Shown here: positions 34,497 through 41,131 of the stretch, piece after piece
Layout: each line of letters starts with the position of its first letter
How positions within the stretch are numbered: the stretch's first letter is position 1
Assembly: GCF_002483315.1 (NCBI RefSeq)
Contig: NZ_DLHR01000012.1
Location: 96,275-160,274 of the forward strand
Direction: 5' to 3'
Source: Flavobacterium sp. UBA7663
GTDB lineage: Bacteria; Bacteroidota; Bacteroidia; Flavobacteriales; Flavobacteriaceae
Length of the DNA stretch: 64,000 bases
The notes under the pieces: generated by a model
Database searches by the model: none
Told to the model about the DNA's origin: nothing
What the model saw: only the letters and a program-made list of their open reading frames with translations
Made by a program: the position numbers and the translations under genes

Positions 34497-34528
34497 CACT
34501 GTAAAGATTTTTCGCTACTTTTACAGTG
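34497..34528. promoter_or_regulatory. Inverted repeat in a divergent promoter region
   Basis: CACTGTAAA (34497-34505) and TTTACAGTG (34520-34528) form a perfect 9-bp inverted repeat with a 14-base spacer, between the SIMPL gene and the plus-strand pair. It may be a protein-binding site or a stem. It lies upstream of the TACTTTTG element. Confidence 0.45.
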
Positions 34529-34559
34529 GTTTTGCAGTAAATAAAATTGAGTAATTGCC

Positions 34560-34567
34560 TACTTTTG
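34560..34567 (+). promoter_or_regulatory. Candidate -7 element for the 34581 operon
   Basis: TACTTTTG matches TAnnTTTG, 13 bases before the ATG at 34581. The -33 partner is not well placed, so this is tentative. Confidence 0.4.
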
Positions 34568-34580
34568 ACGCATAAAATTC

Positions 34581-35483
34581 ATGAATCCATTAAACGTATT
34601 CTTCCAACTTAAAAACGATGTGCTTTTGACTTATCAGAAGCAATATCCTTATTTTGAAGGAACTTGGAAAACGTTTAGTTCGCAAGACATTCAAAATTTA
34701 ATCGATTTGATTGCCGTTCAAGTAAAACAAACGGTGAGCGAAAAATGGATTTACACCCATCTAAAATCGGAAACCAATGATAAATTGCCTCGAAAAGATA
34801 TGTTGGACATTTTATCGCAATTGGTGGGTTATTCGGGTTGGGATGAGTATGTGTTTAAAGCCAAACAAAATGAAATTGTAGTTGCAGCACAACCTAAAAA
34901 GAAGCGAAATGTATTTCTGATTGGCATCGTAATTTTAGCTTTGTTTTTGGTCGGATTTATTTCGTATCAAATAATGAAGAAAGAAGAAATTCAAACTATT
35001 GAAGTAAAGAATGCATTTACAGAAGAACAAATTAATAGCGATGAAGTAAAAGCGGTAATGATTGAAAATAATATTGAATCGCCAGTTGAAATTATCGATT
35101 CAAAAATTCAAATTACAGCAAAAGATAGTACGAAAATTGTTTTGAAAAGTCCGTATTATAAAGAAAAAACGATTGTTATTAATAAAGAAAATACAACGCC
35201 AATTACTTTACAGCCTGATGATCATGCCATGATATTGAAAGGTTTTATGAAATCGGATATTAAAGATTGGCAAACCCGAAAAGAACAATTGCAAAAGATT
35301 TTAGCCGATGATTTAGAAGTTTTGGTCATGCTAAAAAACGATTTGGGAATAGAATATTTTAACAAGCAAGAATTTTCTGAAAAGTTGATTGTTCCAAGCG
35401 TTTCATTAAAAAGAATGAAAGTGATTGACATTCGAAGTAATGAAAAAAATGAGATAAATTTTATACGAATTTTACAAGAATAA
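34581..35483 (+). CDS. Membrane-anchored protein with C-terminal periplasmic domain (300 aa)
   Basis: A cytoplasmic-looking N-terminal region (1-108) is followed by one transmembrane helix (about 111-129, FLIGIVILALFLVGFISYQIM) and a C-terminal domain of about 170 residues with a strand-rich part (VEIIDSKIQITAKDSTKIVLKSPYYKEKTIVINKENTTPITLQPDD) resembling a PEGA-like surface fold. No catalytic motif. It is followed after 1 base by a secreted partner, so they likely work together. Family not recognised with certainty. Confidence 0.75.
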   Translation: MNPLNVFFQLKNDVLLTYQKQYPYFEGTWKTFSSQDIQNLIDLIAVQVKQTVSEKWIYTHLKSETNDKLPRKDMLDILSQLVGYSGWDEYVFKAKQNEIVVAAQPKKKRNVFLIGIVILALFLVGFISYQIMKKEEIQTIEVKNAFTEEQINSDEVKAVMIENNIESPVEIIDSKIQITAKDSTKIVLKSPYYKEKTIVINKENTTPITLQPDDHAMILKGFMKSDIKDWQTRKEQLQKILADDLEVLVMLKNDLGIEYFNKQEFSEKLIVPSVSLKRMKVIDIRSNEKNEINFIRILQE

Positions 35484-35484
35484 T

Positions 35485-36027
35485 ATGTTTTTACGAAGTT
35501 GTATTTTTCTGTTTTTAGTTGGCACATTTTCCGTTTTTGGTCAAAATGCGAATCCGTCTGCTTCAACGGCAATAAAAGCAAATTTTACGATGGCTTCGGT
35601 AAAAGCTTATCAAGAAAGCGCAACATTAAAAGTGGAAGATTATTACCATTATTTAACACTATTTTCTGCCGAAAGCACCTCAGAGAGTTTAAAAAGCGAA
35701 ATCAAATCGAGTATTTGCAATTTGTTTGAGAACGAAAACAGCACTGTTGTTGATTATACCGCAGAAGAAAAACCAACAATTTCAATTAAGGAGTTGTTAA
35801 CTAAAATTGAAAATAAGAACTATTTGTTTTCTGTTTCCAATTTTGAGAATTCTATTGTAGCTAATGATTTTTGGACCACACAATACCAATTAACAATTTC
35901 GCAAAACGAAAAAACAACGAAATTGCAACTTTTTCAAAAAGTAAGTTTTAAGCCAATAATTAAGATTTTTGGTTCAGCTAAAAAAGAAGTTTGGACTTTG
36001 TTTTTAGGCGAAGTGACATTGCCGTAA
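35485..36027 (+). CDS. Secreted hypothetical protein (180 aa)
   Basis: 180 residues with a signal peptide (LRSCIFLFLVGTFSVFGQ) and a mixed alpha/beta body without metal or catalytic motifs (YYHYLTLFSAES, IFGSAKKEVWTLFLGEVTLP). The start is 1 base after the stop of the membrane-anchored gene, so translation is coupled. It is followed by a terminator. It is probably a periplasmic partner of the upstream protein; family unknown. Confidence 0.72.
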   Translation: MFLRSCIFLFLVGTFSVFGQNANPSASTAIKANFTMASVKAYQESATLKVEDYYHYLTLFSAESTSESLKSEIKSSICNLFENENSTVVDYTAEEKPTISIKELLTKIENKNYLFSVSNFENSIVANDFWTTQYQLTISQNEKTTKLQLFQKVSFKPIIKIFGSAKKEVWTLFLGEVTLP

Positions 36028-36040
36028 ATAATAAGCACAA

Positions 36041-36068
36041 AAAAGCCTTGAAGTAATTCAAGGCTTTT
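36041..36068. terminator. Terminator hairpin
   Basis: AAAAGCCTTGA/TCAAGGCTTTT (36041-36051, 36058-36068). It lies between the convergent 180-residue gene and the YceI gene and can serve both. Confidence 0.8.
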
Positions 36069-36098
36069 GGGTTTTCATAGCAAATGTTTCCCATGTAA

Positions 36099-36665
36099 TT
36101 AGAACGCTAACTTAACAGTTAAATCGAAATCGTCATAGATAGTTTTGTCTCCTAAGTCAGAGAAGAAACTTCCTGAACCATATTTGATATCGTATTTAGT
36201 TCTGTCTACTTTTAAAGTAGTTGTAGCTGAATTTCCAGCAACAGTTAAGTCAAATTTAATAGATTCTGTTTTTCCTTTGATAGTTAAATCAGCTGTAGCT
36301 GAATATACTCCGTTTCCTTTATCACCAATAGATTTGATAACTAAAGTAGCAGTTGGGAATTTTTCAACACCAAAGAAATCATCTGATTTTAAGTGACCAT
36401 CTAAGTTTGTTTTTCCTTTTCCTGATAAATCAGTTGTATTAATTGTAGTCATGTCAACTGTAAAGTTTCCACCTACTAATTTTTTTCCTTTGAAAATTAA
36501 AGCACCTTCTTTTAAAGAAATTGTTCCTTCATGAGCACCTGTTACTTTTTTACCAACCCAGTTGATAGTACTTTTTGAAACATCTACTTTACTTGATTTT
36601 TGAGCTGTAGCTGTAAAAGTTACTAATGCTACAAGAGCTAAAGCGATTGATTTGAAATTTTTCAT
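36099..36665 (-). CDS. YceI-family periplasmic lipid-binding protein
   Basis: 188 residues: signal peptide (FKSIALALVALVTFTATAQ), then the YceI lipocalin-like barrel with VDVSKSTINWVGKKVTGAHEGTISLKEGALIF, TVDMTTINTTDLSGKG and HLKSDDFFGVEKFPTATLVIKSI. YceI proteins bind polyisoprenoid or other lipids. It is the third gene of a MarR-nitroreductase-YceI operon (gap 32 bases), an arrangement that suggests a response to redox-active or membrane-damaging compounds. Confidence 0.92.
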   Translation of the reverse strand: MKNFKSIALALVALVTFTATAQKSSKVDVSKSTINWVGKKVTGAHEGTISLKEGALIFKGKKLVGGNFTVDMTTINTTDLSGKGKTNLDGHLKSDDFFGVEKFPTATLVIKSIGDKGNGVYSATADLTIKGKTESIKFDLTVAGNSATTTLKVDRTKYDIKYGSGSFFSDLGDKTIYDDFDLTVKLAF

Positions 36666-36697
36666 GTTTAAAATTGTTTTAATGTTAATGGTTATAA

Positions 36698-37330
36698 TTA
36701 AATAGTAGTAAATAATTCTTGTTTTGGTTTTCTCACTTTTGCATAGTGTTGTGTAGCATCTTCTTCATGACGATATCCAACAGCTGCTACTAATGAAGCG
36801 TTTAATCCTAATGCATTGAAACCTAAAATTTCATTGTATTTTTCTGGTTCAAAGCCTTCCATTGGCGTAACATCGATTTTTAATTCAGCAGCAGCATTCA
36901 TTAAGTTAGCTAAAGCTAAATACGTTTGTTTTGATGTCCAAACAGCCTTTTGATCTACTGGTAATGGAACAATTTTAGATTTCATAAAGTCAGAATATCC
37001 TTTTAAATCGTCAACTGACAATCCTCTTGTAGTTGCGATGTTTTGAACATACTCATCAATGTGACTTTCTTGAACGTCTACAATGTTAGCAAATACTAAT
37101 AGGTGAGAAGCATCTACAATTTGCGATTGTCCCCAAGAAACCGGTTGTAACTTGGCTCTAACTTCAGGATTTTCAATAATAAATACTTTGTATAACTGTA
37201 AACCGTAAGAAGAAGTACTTAATTGGATAGCTTCTTTTAAAGTTTCTAAATCAGCTGCTGATACTTTTTTAGCAGCGTCAAATTTTTTGGTGGCATAACG
37301 CCATTTTTGATTTTCTATAAAATGACTCAT
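36698..37330 (-). CDS. NAD(P)H-dependent nitroreductase family protein
   Basis: 210 residues with the NfsB/nitroreductase fold: ENQKWRYATKKFDAAKKVSAADLETLKEAIQLSTSSYGLQLYK at the N-terminus and GYRHEEDATQHYAKVRKPKQELF at the end, both contributing to FMN binding. It reduces quinones or nitro compounds with NAD(P)H. It lies 16 bases behind the MarR gene and 32 bases ahead of YceI, so its expression is probably controlled by that repressor. Confidence 0.9.
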   Translation of the reverse strand: MSHFIENQKWRYATKKFDAAKKVSAADLETLKEAIQLSTSSYGLQLYKVFIIENPEVRAKLQPVSWGQSQIVDASHLLVFANIVDVQESHIDEYVQNIATTRGLSVDDLKGYSDFMKSKIVPLPVDQKAVWTSKQTYLALANLMNAAAELKIDVTPMEGFEPEKYNEILGFNALGLNASLVAAVGYRHEEDATQHYAKVRKPKQELFTTI

Positions 37331-37346
37331 AGTAAATTTTGGGTTT

Positions 37347-37799
37347 TTAATTTCTAAATTTTTCTAGCAATTCGTTTAACAATTCTAATTCTGCAACACT
37401 CAAATTTTTAGAAAAAGATTGCTCGTGAGCTTCTACTAAAGGATCCAATTGTAGTAAAAGTTGCAAACCTTTCTCGGTAATGGTAATTTCCATTTTACGG
37501 CGATTGATTGGGCAAATTTCTCTAAGCACTAATTCTTTTAATAACAATTTGTCTACTAAACGTGTGGTATTACTGGTTTTCGCAATCATGCGTTCTTGTA
37601 TCATACACATATTAGCAGGCTTTCCTTTCTGACCACGTAAAATGCGCAACACATTAAATTGTTCTGGGGAAAGGTCAAATGGCTTTAATATCTCATTAAA
37701 CTTTTCCGAAATGACATTTTGAGTATACATCACGTTAAGTAATGTTTTCTTTTCCATTGCCATTGGAGTATTCGGTTTTATGATTTCTTCTATTCTCAT
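37347..37799 (-). CDS. MarR-family regulator
   Basis: 150 residues from ATG 37799. Winged-helix MarR protein: FDLSPEQFNVLRILRGQKGKPANMCMIQERMIAKTSNTTRLVDKLLLKELVLREICPINRRKMEITITEKG. The recognition helix and the wing (with RRKM) are intact. The open frame runs up to 37856, but that extension crosses the operator region and is not credible. Two identical palindromes overlap its promoter, so it should repress itself and the nitroreductase and YceI genes. Confidence 0.9.
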   Translation of the reverse strand: MRIEEIIKPNTPMAMEKKTLLNVMYTQNVISEKFNEILKPFDLSPEQFNVLRILRGQKGKPANMCMIQERMIAKTSNTTRLVDKLLLKELVLREICPINRRKMEITITEKGLQLLLQLDPLVEAHEQSFSKNLSVAELELLNELLEKFRN

Positions 37800-37812
37800 T
37801 TGATGTTGTAAA

Positions 37813-37858
37813 ATTTGTATGTACAAATGTAGTAAATATTTTATTTGTATGTACAAAT
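37813..37858 (-). promoter_or_regulatory. Twin operators of the MarR-nitroreductase operon
   Basis: ATTTGTATGTACAAAT occurs at 37813-37828 and 37843-37858: two 16-bp near-perfect palindromes exactly 30 bp apart. On the minus strand each carries the TTTG of a promoter element (TACATTTG at 37824-37831 as -7; TTTG at 37854-37857 as -33, spacing 22). The repressor dimers would sit on the same face of DNA and cover both promoter boxes. Confidence 0.8.
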
Positions 37859-37925
37859 GTTTAATAAATTTTTGTTAAAATTTTAAAAATGCATTTTTTG
37901 ATAGTACTTTTGAAAAAAAATAAAG

Positions 37926-38234
37926 ATGACAAACTTAGATCAAAATACGTGGTGGAGCCAGTTTTTGCAAGATGCAAATGGCGTAATAGTAGATGTTCGT
38001 ACCGAAGATGAATTTAACGATGGTTTTATTCCAGGAGCGATTAATATTGATATTTATAAAGGACAAGGTTTTATCTATAGAGTAGAGGAGTTAGATAAAT
38101 CGAAAAACTATTATGTGTATTGTGCGGCTGGTGTACGTAGTGCCAATGCTTGTAACGCCATGGAACAATTAGGTTTTGAAAACACTTTTAACTTACTAGG
38201 TGGTTTTTCTAATTGGGAAGGACCGACAGAATAA
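37926..38234 (+). CDS. Rhodanese-like domain protein
   Basis: 102 residues, a single rhodanese domain: VIVDVRTEDEFNDGFIPGAINID and the active-site loop YCAAGVRSAN with C66. It would carry a persulfide for sulfur transfer or sense thiol/redox state. It has no signal peptide. A TACTTTTG element at 37905-37912 is its likely -7 box. A 3' piece of a near-identical gene, with the same terminator, is found 1.35 kb downstream. Confidence 0.92.
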   Translation: MTNLDQNTWWSQFLQDANGVIVDVRTEDEFNDGFIPGAINIDIYKGQGFIYRVEELDKSKNYYVYCAAGVRSANACNAMEQLGFENTFNLLGGFSNWEGPTE

Positions 38235-38237
38235 AGA

Positions 38238-38264
38238 AATCCGCTGAAGAGCGGATTTTTTTTT
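38238..38264 (+). terminator. Terminator of the rhodanese gene (copy 1)
   Basis: AATCCGCT-GAAG-AGCGGATT (38238-38257) with a T-run. The same hairpin occurs at 39585-39611 and, on the opposite strand, at 40334-40353. Confidence 0.85.
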
Positions 38265-38350
38265 GTGGGGATGGAATGCAATTCCGCGCTATCGGTTTTT
38301 TATGTATCGTTCTGTATAAGTGTGAATTATGTAGTTTTTGTCATAAATTA

Positions 38351-38364
38351 TGTAATGCATTACA
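38351..38364 (+). promoter_or_regulatory. Perfect palindrome upstream of the hydrolase gene
   Basis: TGTAATGCATTACA is a perfect 14-bp palindrome, preceded by two AATTATGTA direct repeats (about 38326 and 38347). It lies just upstream of a TAATTTTAC promoter-like element, so an operator is plausible. The regulator is unknown. Confidence 0.5.
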
Positions 38365-38536
38365 ATTGTTAGATTAGTAATTTTACAAGTGTATAGGAAA
38401 TTGATTAAATGTTTTTTAAAGATTTTAATCGAAAATAAATTTCATGTACGACAATTTTGCAAACTGGTTGTTCAATTTAAATCAGAATGTTGCAAAAAGT
38501 CTAACTACGCACAAAAAAATATTTAAAAAAAATGCT

Positions 38537-39376
38537 ATGAAAACAGAAATTAAAGGATTCGACTTAACTATTCCAGTTAATAATTTTCATTTATCTTACG
38601 ATGATGTTGGAGAAGGAAAAATTCCGATAATCTTTTTACATGGTTATCCATTTGATAAAAAAATGTGGCAAGGACAACTCGATTTCTTAGCCTCTTCTTA
38701 TCGATTAATTGCTTGTGATATTAGAGGTTTTGGAAAATCTACAGATGAAAAAAATGATTTAAGCATTGATTTATTTACTGAAGATTTGATAACTTTTATG
38801 GACAAATTAAATATTGATAAAGCTATTATTTGTGGATTATCGATGGGCGGATTTATCGCACTAAACGCTCTCAAAAGATTTCCTGAGCGTTTTCAATCTT
38901 TGATTTTATGTGATACCCAGTGCATTGCAGATACGGCCGAAGTAAAAGCAAAACGATATGAAATTATTGATGAAATAAAAAGCCATGGGGCGACCAATTT
39001 TAATGAAGGATTTATTAAAAGTGTTTTTCATGAAGACTCACTAACAGATAAAAAGGATTTGGTGGAGCACCTTAGAAACGTTGTCTTTTCTAATTCGGAA
39101 AATATTATTATGAAAGGATTAGTTGCGCTTGCTGAACGTACCCAAACTTGCTCTATTTTAAATGAGATAAGTATACCAACATTAATTATTTGTGGTAGAA
39201 AAGACGAAGTAACACCTCTTGCTCAATCTGAATTCATGCATGAAAAAATTAAAGGATCAACACTTCAAGTTGTTGAAAATGCTGGACATGTATCAAATCT
39301 TGAACAACCTCATGAATTTAACATACATCTCGCTAGCTTCTTAGCTACTTTAAGTGGGATTGATAAGACTTCCTAG
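38537..39376 (+). CDS. Alpha/beta-fold hydrolase
   Basis: 279 residues from ATG 38537: HGYPFDKKMWQGQLDFLASSYRLIACDIRGFGKSTD (oxyanion His-Gly), nucleophile elbow GLSMGG, a late acid in CGRKDEVTPLAQSE and catalytic His in NAGHVSNLEQPHEF. It matches esterase/haloperoxidase-type hydrolases; substrate unknown. An in-frame ATG at 38444 adds 31 unconserved-looking residues and is less likely. The gene is bracketed by a complete rhodanese gene and a partial duplicate of it, so it may have arrived as a cassette. Confidence 0.85.
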   Translation: MKTEIKGFDLTIPVNNFHLSYDDVGEGKIPIIFLHGYPFDKKMWQGQLDFLASSYRLIACDIRGFGKSTDEKNDLSIDLFTEDLITFMDKLNIDKAIICGLSMGGFIALNALKRFPERFQSLILCDTQCIADTAEVKAKRYEIIDEIKSHGATNFNEGFIKSVFHEDSLTDKKDLVEHLRNVVFSNSENIIMKGLVALAERTQTCSILNEISIPTLIICGRKDEVTPLAQSEFMHEKIKGSTLQVVENAGHVSNLEQPHEFNIHLASFLATLSGIDKTS

Positions 39377-39482
39377 ATGCCTAAACAAAGATTAAATATA
39401 TCTCTATGCTTAAGATTATGGCTCTTTCTAAACCAGGTAGTTTATAACGTTGAAGTAAGATAGTTTTCGCTGTTTATTTGTC

Positions 39483-39581
39483 ATGAGTGCCAACGCTTTT
39501 AACGCCATGGAACAATTAGGTTTTGAAAATACTTTTAATTTACTAGGTGGCTTTTCTAATTGGGAAGGACCAACAGAATAA
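39483..39581 (+). pseudogene. 3' remnant of a duplicated rhodanese gene
   Basis: An in-frame 32-codon piece corresponds to the last 32 residues of the rhodanese at 37926-38234. The similar block runs from 39486 to about 39641 and 38139 to about 38295, including the terminator. Within the coding part all differences but one (Cys to Phe) are synonymous, so the copy diverged as a functional gene before truncation. It lacks the active-site cysteine. Confidence 0.85.
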
Positions 39582-39584
39582 AGA

Positions 39585-39611
39585 AATCCGCTGAAGAGCG
39601 GATTTTTTTTT
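39585..39611 (+). terminator. Duplicated rhodanese terminator (copy 2)
   Basis: Same AATCCGCT-GAAG-AGCGGATT hairpin and T-run as after the intact rhodanese gene. It now lies next to the stop of the minus-strand 164-residue gene. Confidence 0.8.
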
Positions 39612-39644
39612 GTGGGTGCGGAATGCAATTCATGCTATCGGGAA

Positions 39645-40139
39645 TTAGTTTCCATAATAATTTTTAATTTTATGATACTCTTCAATTTCTTTTTTGTTAT
39701 TCTTTTCTGCTTTAGGACTTACTCCTGACCAAAAATTAGTATTATCTTTAATAAGTTGTATTTGATTTGGTAATTTTTCAATTCTTTTGCCTAATTGAAA
39801 ATGGTTATTAAATTTATAATTCCAAATTACAGTGTGTAACTTATTGTCAATTGCATCGTAAACTACAGGAAAGGATTGTATAGGTTCTTTACTAAGATTT
39901 TCAACAAAATCATCTCCATTTGAAGTTGAACATGTGAAATAGTTGTCTCCTACTTTATATATATAGCAAAAGTAATTTGTTTTTCCCTTGTCAATTCTAT
40001 AATAATGAGCAACTGTTATTGAACCTTGCTTTGTTAATTTATCGCACCATTCAGATCTCCTCATGAATACTATTATTGATATTATCATAAGTAGCCCGAA
40101 TATTGCTGTAAATTCTTTTATCGTTTTTTCATTCTTCAT
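39645..40139 (-). CDS. Hypothetical membrane-anchored protein (164 aa)
   Basis: 164 residues: one N-terminal transmembrane helix (about 10-25, FTAIFGLLMIISIIVFM), then a soluble extracytoplasmic part with EWCDKLTKQGSITVAHYYRIDKGKTNYFCYIYKVGDNYFTCSTS, containing three cysteines, and a Lys/Asn-rich tail. It has no recognised domain. It lies in an AT-rich patch between the rhodanese remnant and the Fnr-like gene; a nearby gap (40140-40356) holds no convincing gene. Confidence 0.65.
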   Translation of the reverse strand: MKNEKTIKEFTAIFGLLMIISIIVFMRRSEWCDKLTKQGSITVAHYYRIDKGKTNYFCYIYKVGDNYFTCSTSNGDDFVENLSKEPIQSFPVVYDAIDNKLHTVIWNYKFNNHFQLGKRIEKLPNQIQLIKDNTNFWSGVSPKAEKNNKKEIEEYHKIKNYYGN

Positions 40140-40333
40140 TTAGAATAAAATTTTATTATTATTGTATTTAATAGCTGATATTATATAATTTGAGAGAGTT
40201 TTTTATAACGTTACAATTTTTTATACTATCAATTATTTTAATCTATTCAATTTATTTTTATAAATATCTGATAAACCTCAGTCTTATCTTATTCAAAAAT
40301 ACTAAAAAAATCTTACAATTTCACCCAACAAAA

Positions 40334-40353
40334 AATCCGCTCTTCAGCGGATT
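40334..40353 (-). terminator. Terminator of the Fnr-like gene (copy 3 of the hairpin)
   Basis: AATCCGCT/AGCGGATT stem read on the minus strand, 3 bases after the Fnr-like stop, with the T-run on the minus strand (plus A-run 40329-40333). It has the same stem sequence as the two rhodanese terminators. Confidence 0.8.
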
Positions 40354-40356
40354 CTC

Positions 40357-41034
40357 TTATGTTAATCGTTTTAATTTATTTTTATCTAACAGTGTAATCT
40401 TCTTACCCGTTAACTCAATATAACCTGATTTATTTAACTCAGATAACAATCGAATACAACTTTCAGTTGCGGTTCCAATCATTCCAGCTAATTCTTCTCT
40501 GGATAGTTGAATGTGTAATGAGCCATCTTCGTTTTTACCAAAGGTTTCTTCTAAATATATTAAGGTTTCAGCTAAACGTTGGCGAACGGTTTTTTGTGCC
40601 ATGTTTACCATGTGATCATCGGCTCCTTTTAAATCGTCGCAAATGGTACGCATCACATTCATCGAAAACTGATTGTTCTGTGTAAAAAACTGCATGACTT
40701 CGCTTCTTGGAATAAAACAAACTTCCATATCTTCAAGCGCCACCGCACTCAAATTGGCAGGTTCGTCACTAATCATAGAACGTTGTCCTAATAATTCGCC
40801 TGGTTTAACCAATTTTACAATTTGGTCTTTTCCGTTGTCGCTTAACTTAGATAATTTACAAATCCCTTCTTTTACACAGTAAATACCATTGGTTACTTCG
40901 CCTTCTTCAAAAATAGGCTCGCCTTTTTTTATAGTATAAGAAGTTTTGCATTCGGCCATGCGTAGCAATTCTTCTTTATTTAAAGCTTTTAAAGAACTAA
41001 ATTGCCTTACAATACATTGTTCGCATTTACTCAT
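40357..41034 (-). CDS. Crp/Fnr-family regulator
   Basis: 225 residues. It has an N-terminal cysteine motif CEQC (C4, C7) with a further C29 and C107, a cAMP-binding-like beta-roll (GEPIFEEGEVTNGIYCVKEGICKLSK, PGELLGQRSMIS), a dimer helix, and a C-terminal HTH (LSREELAGMIGTATESCIRLLSELNKSGYIELTG). The cysteine arrangement suggests an Fnr-type oxygen or redox sensor with an iron-sulfur cluster, although the spacing differs from E. coli Fnr. It is divergent from the cbb3 oxidase locus, which it probably activates under low oxygen. Confidence 0.88.
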   Translation of the reverse strand: MSKCEQCIVRQFSSLKALNKEELLRMAECKTSYTIKKGEPIFEEGEVTNGIYCVKEGICKLSKLSDNGKDQIVKLVKPGELLGQRSMISDEPANLSAVALEDMEVCFIPRSEVMQFFTQNNQFSMNVMRTICDDLKGADDHMVNMAQKTVRQRLAETLIYLEETFGKNEDGSLHIQLSREELAGMIGTATESCIRLLSELNKSGYIELTGKKITLLDKNKLKRLT

Positions 41035-41077
41035 TGAAAGATTTTGTTTAATGTGTTTACAAATTTACAAAATTGTA

Positions 41078-41123
41078 TGACAAATATCATATTTTGAGTT
41101 ACTTTTATATAAGACATTTGTCA
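41078..41123. promoter_or_regulatory. Inverted repeat between fnr-like and cco genes
   Basis: TGACAAAT (41078-41085) and ATTTGTCA (41116-41123) are exact inverted copies, centre-to-centre 38 bp, in the 97-base gap between the divergent genes. They are candidate binding half-sites for the Fnr-like protein. Confidence 0.4.
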
Positions 41124-41131
41124 AAGGTAAA

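Noticed and set aside
38444..38536. 31-residue N-terminal extension of the alpha/beta hydrolase
   Set aside because: The extension has no signal or conserved look, and the fold starts naturally at the ATG at 38537.
40190..40423. 77-codon plus-strand ORF between the 164-aa gene and the Fnr-like gene
   Set aside because: It starts with TTG, runs through the Fnr-like terminator and overlaps the end of that gene on the other strand; it is a product of AT-rich sequence.
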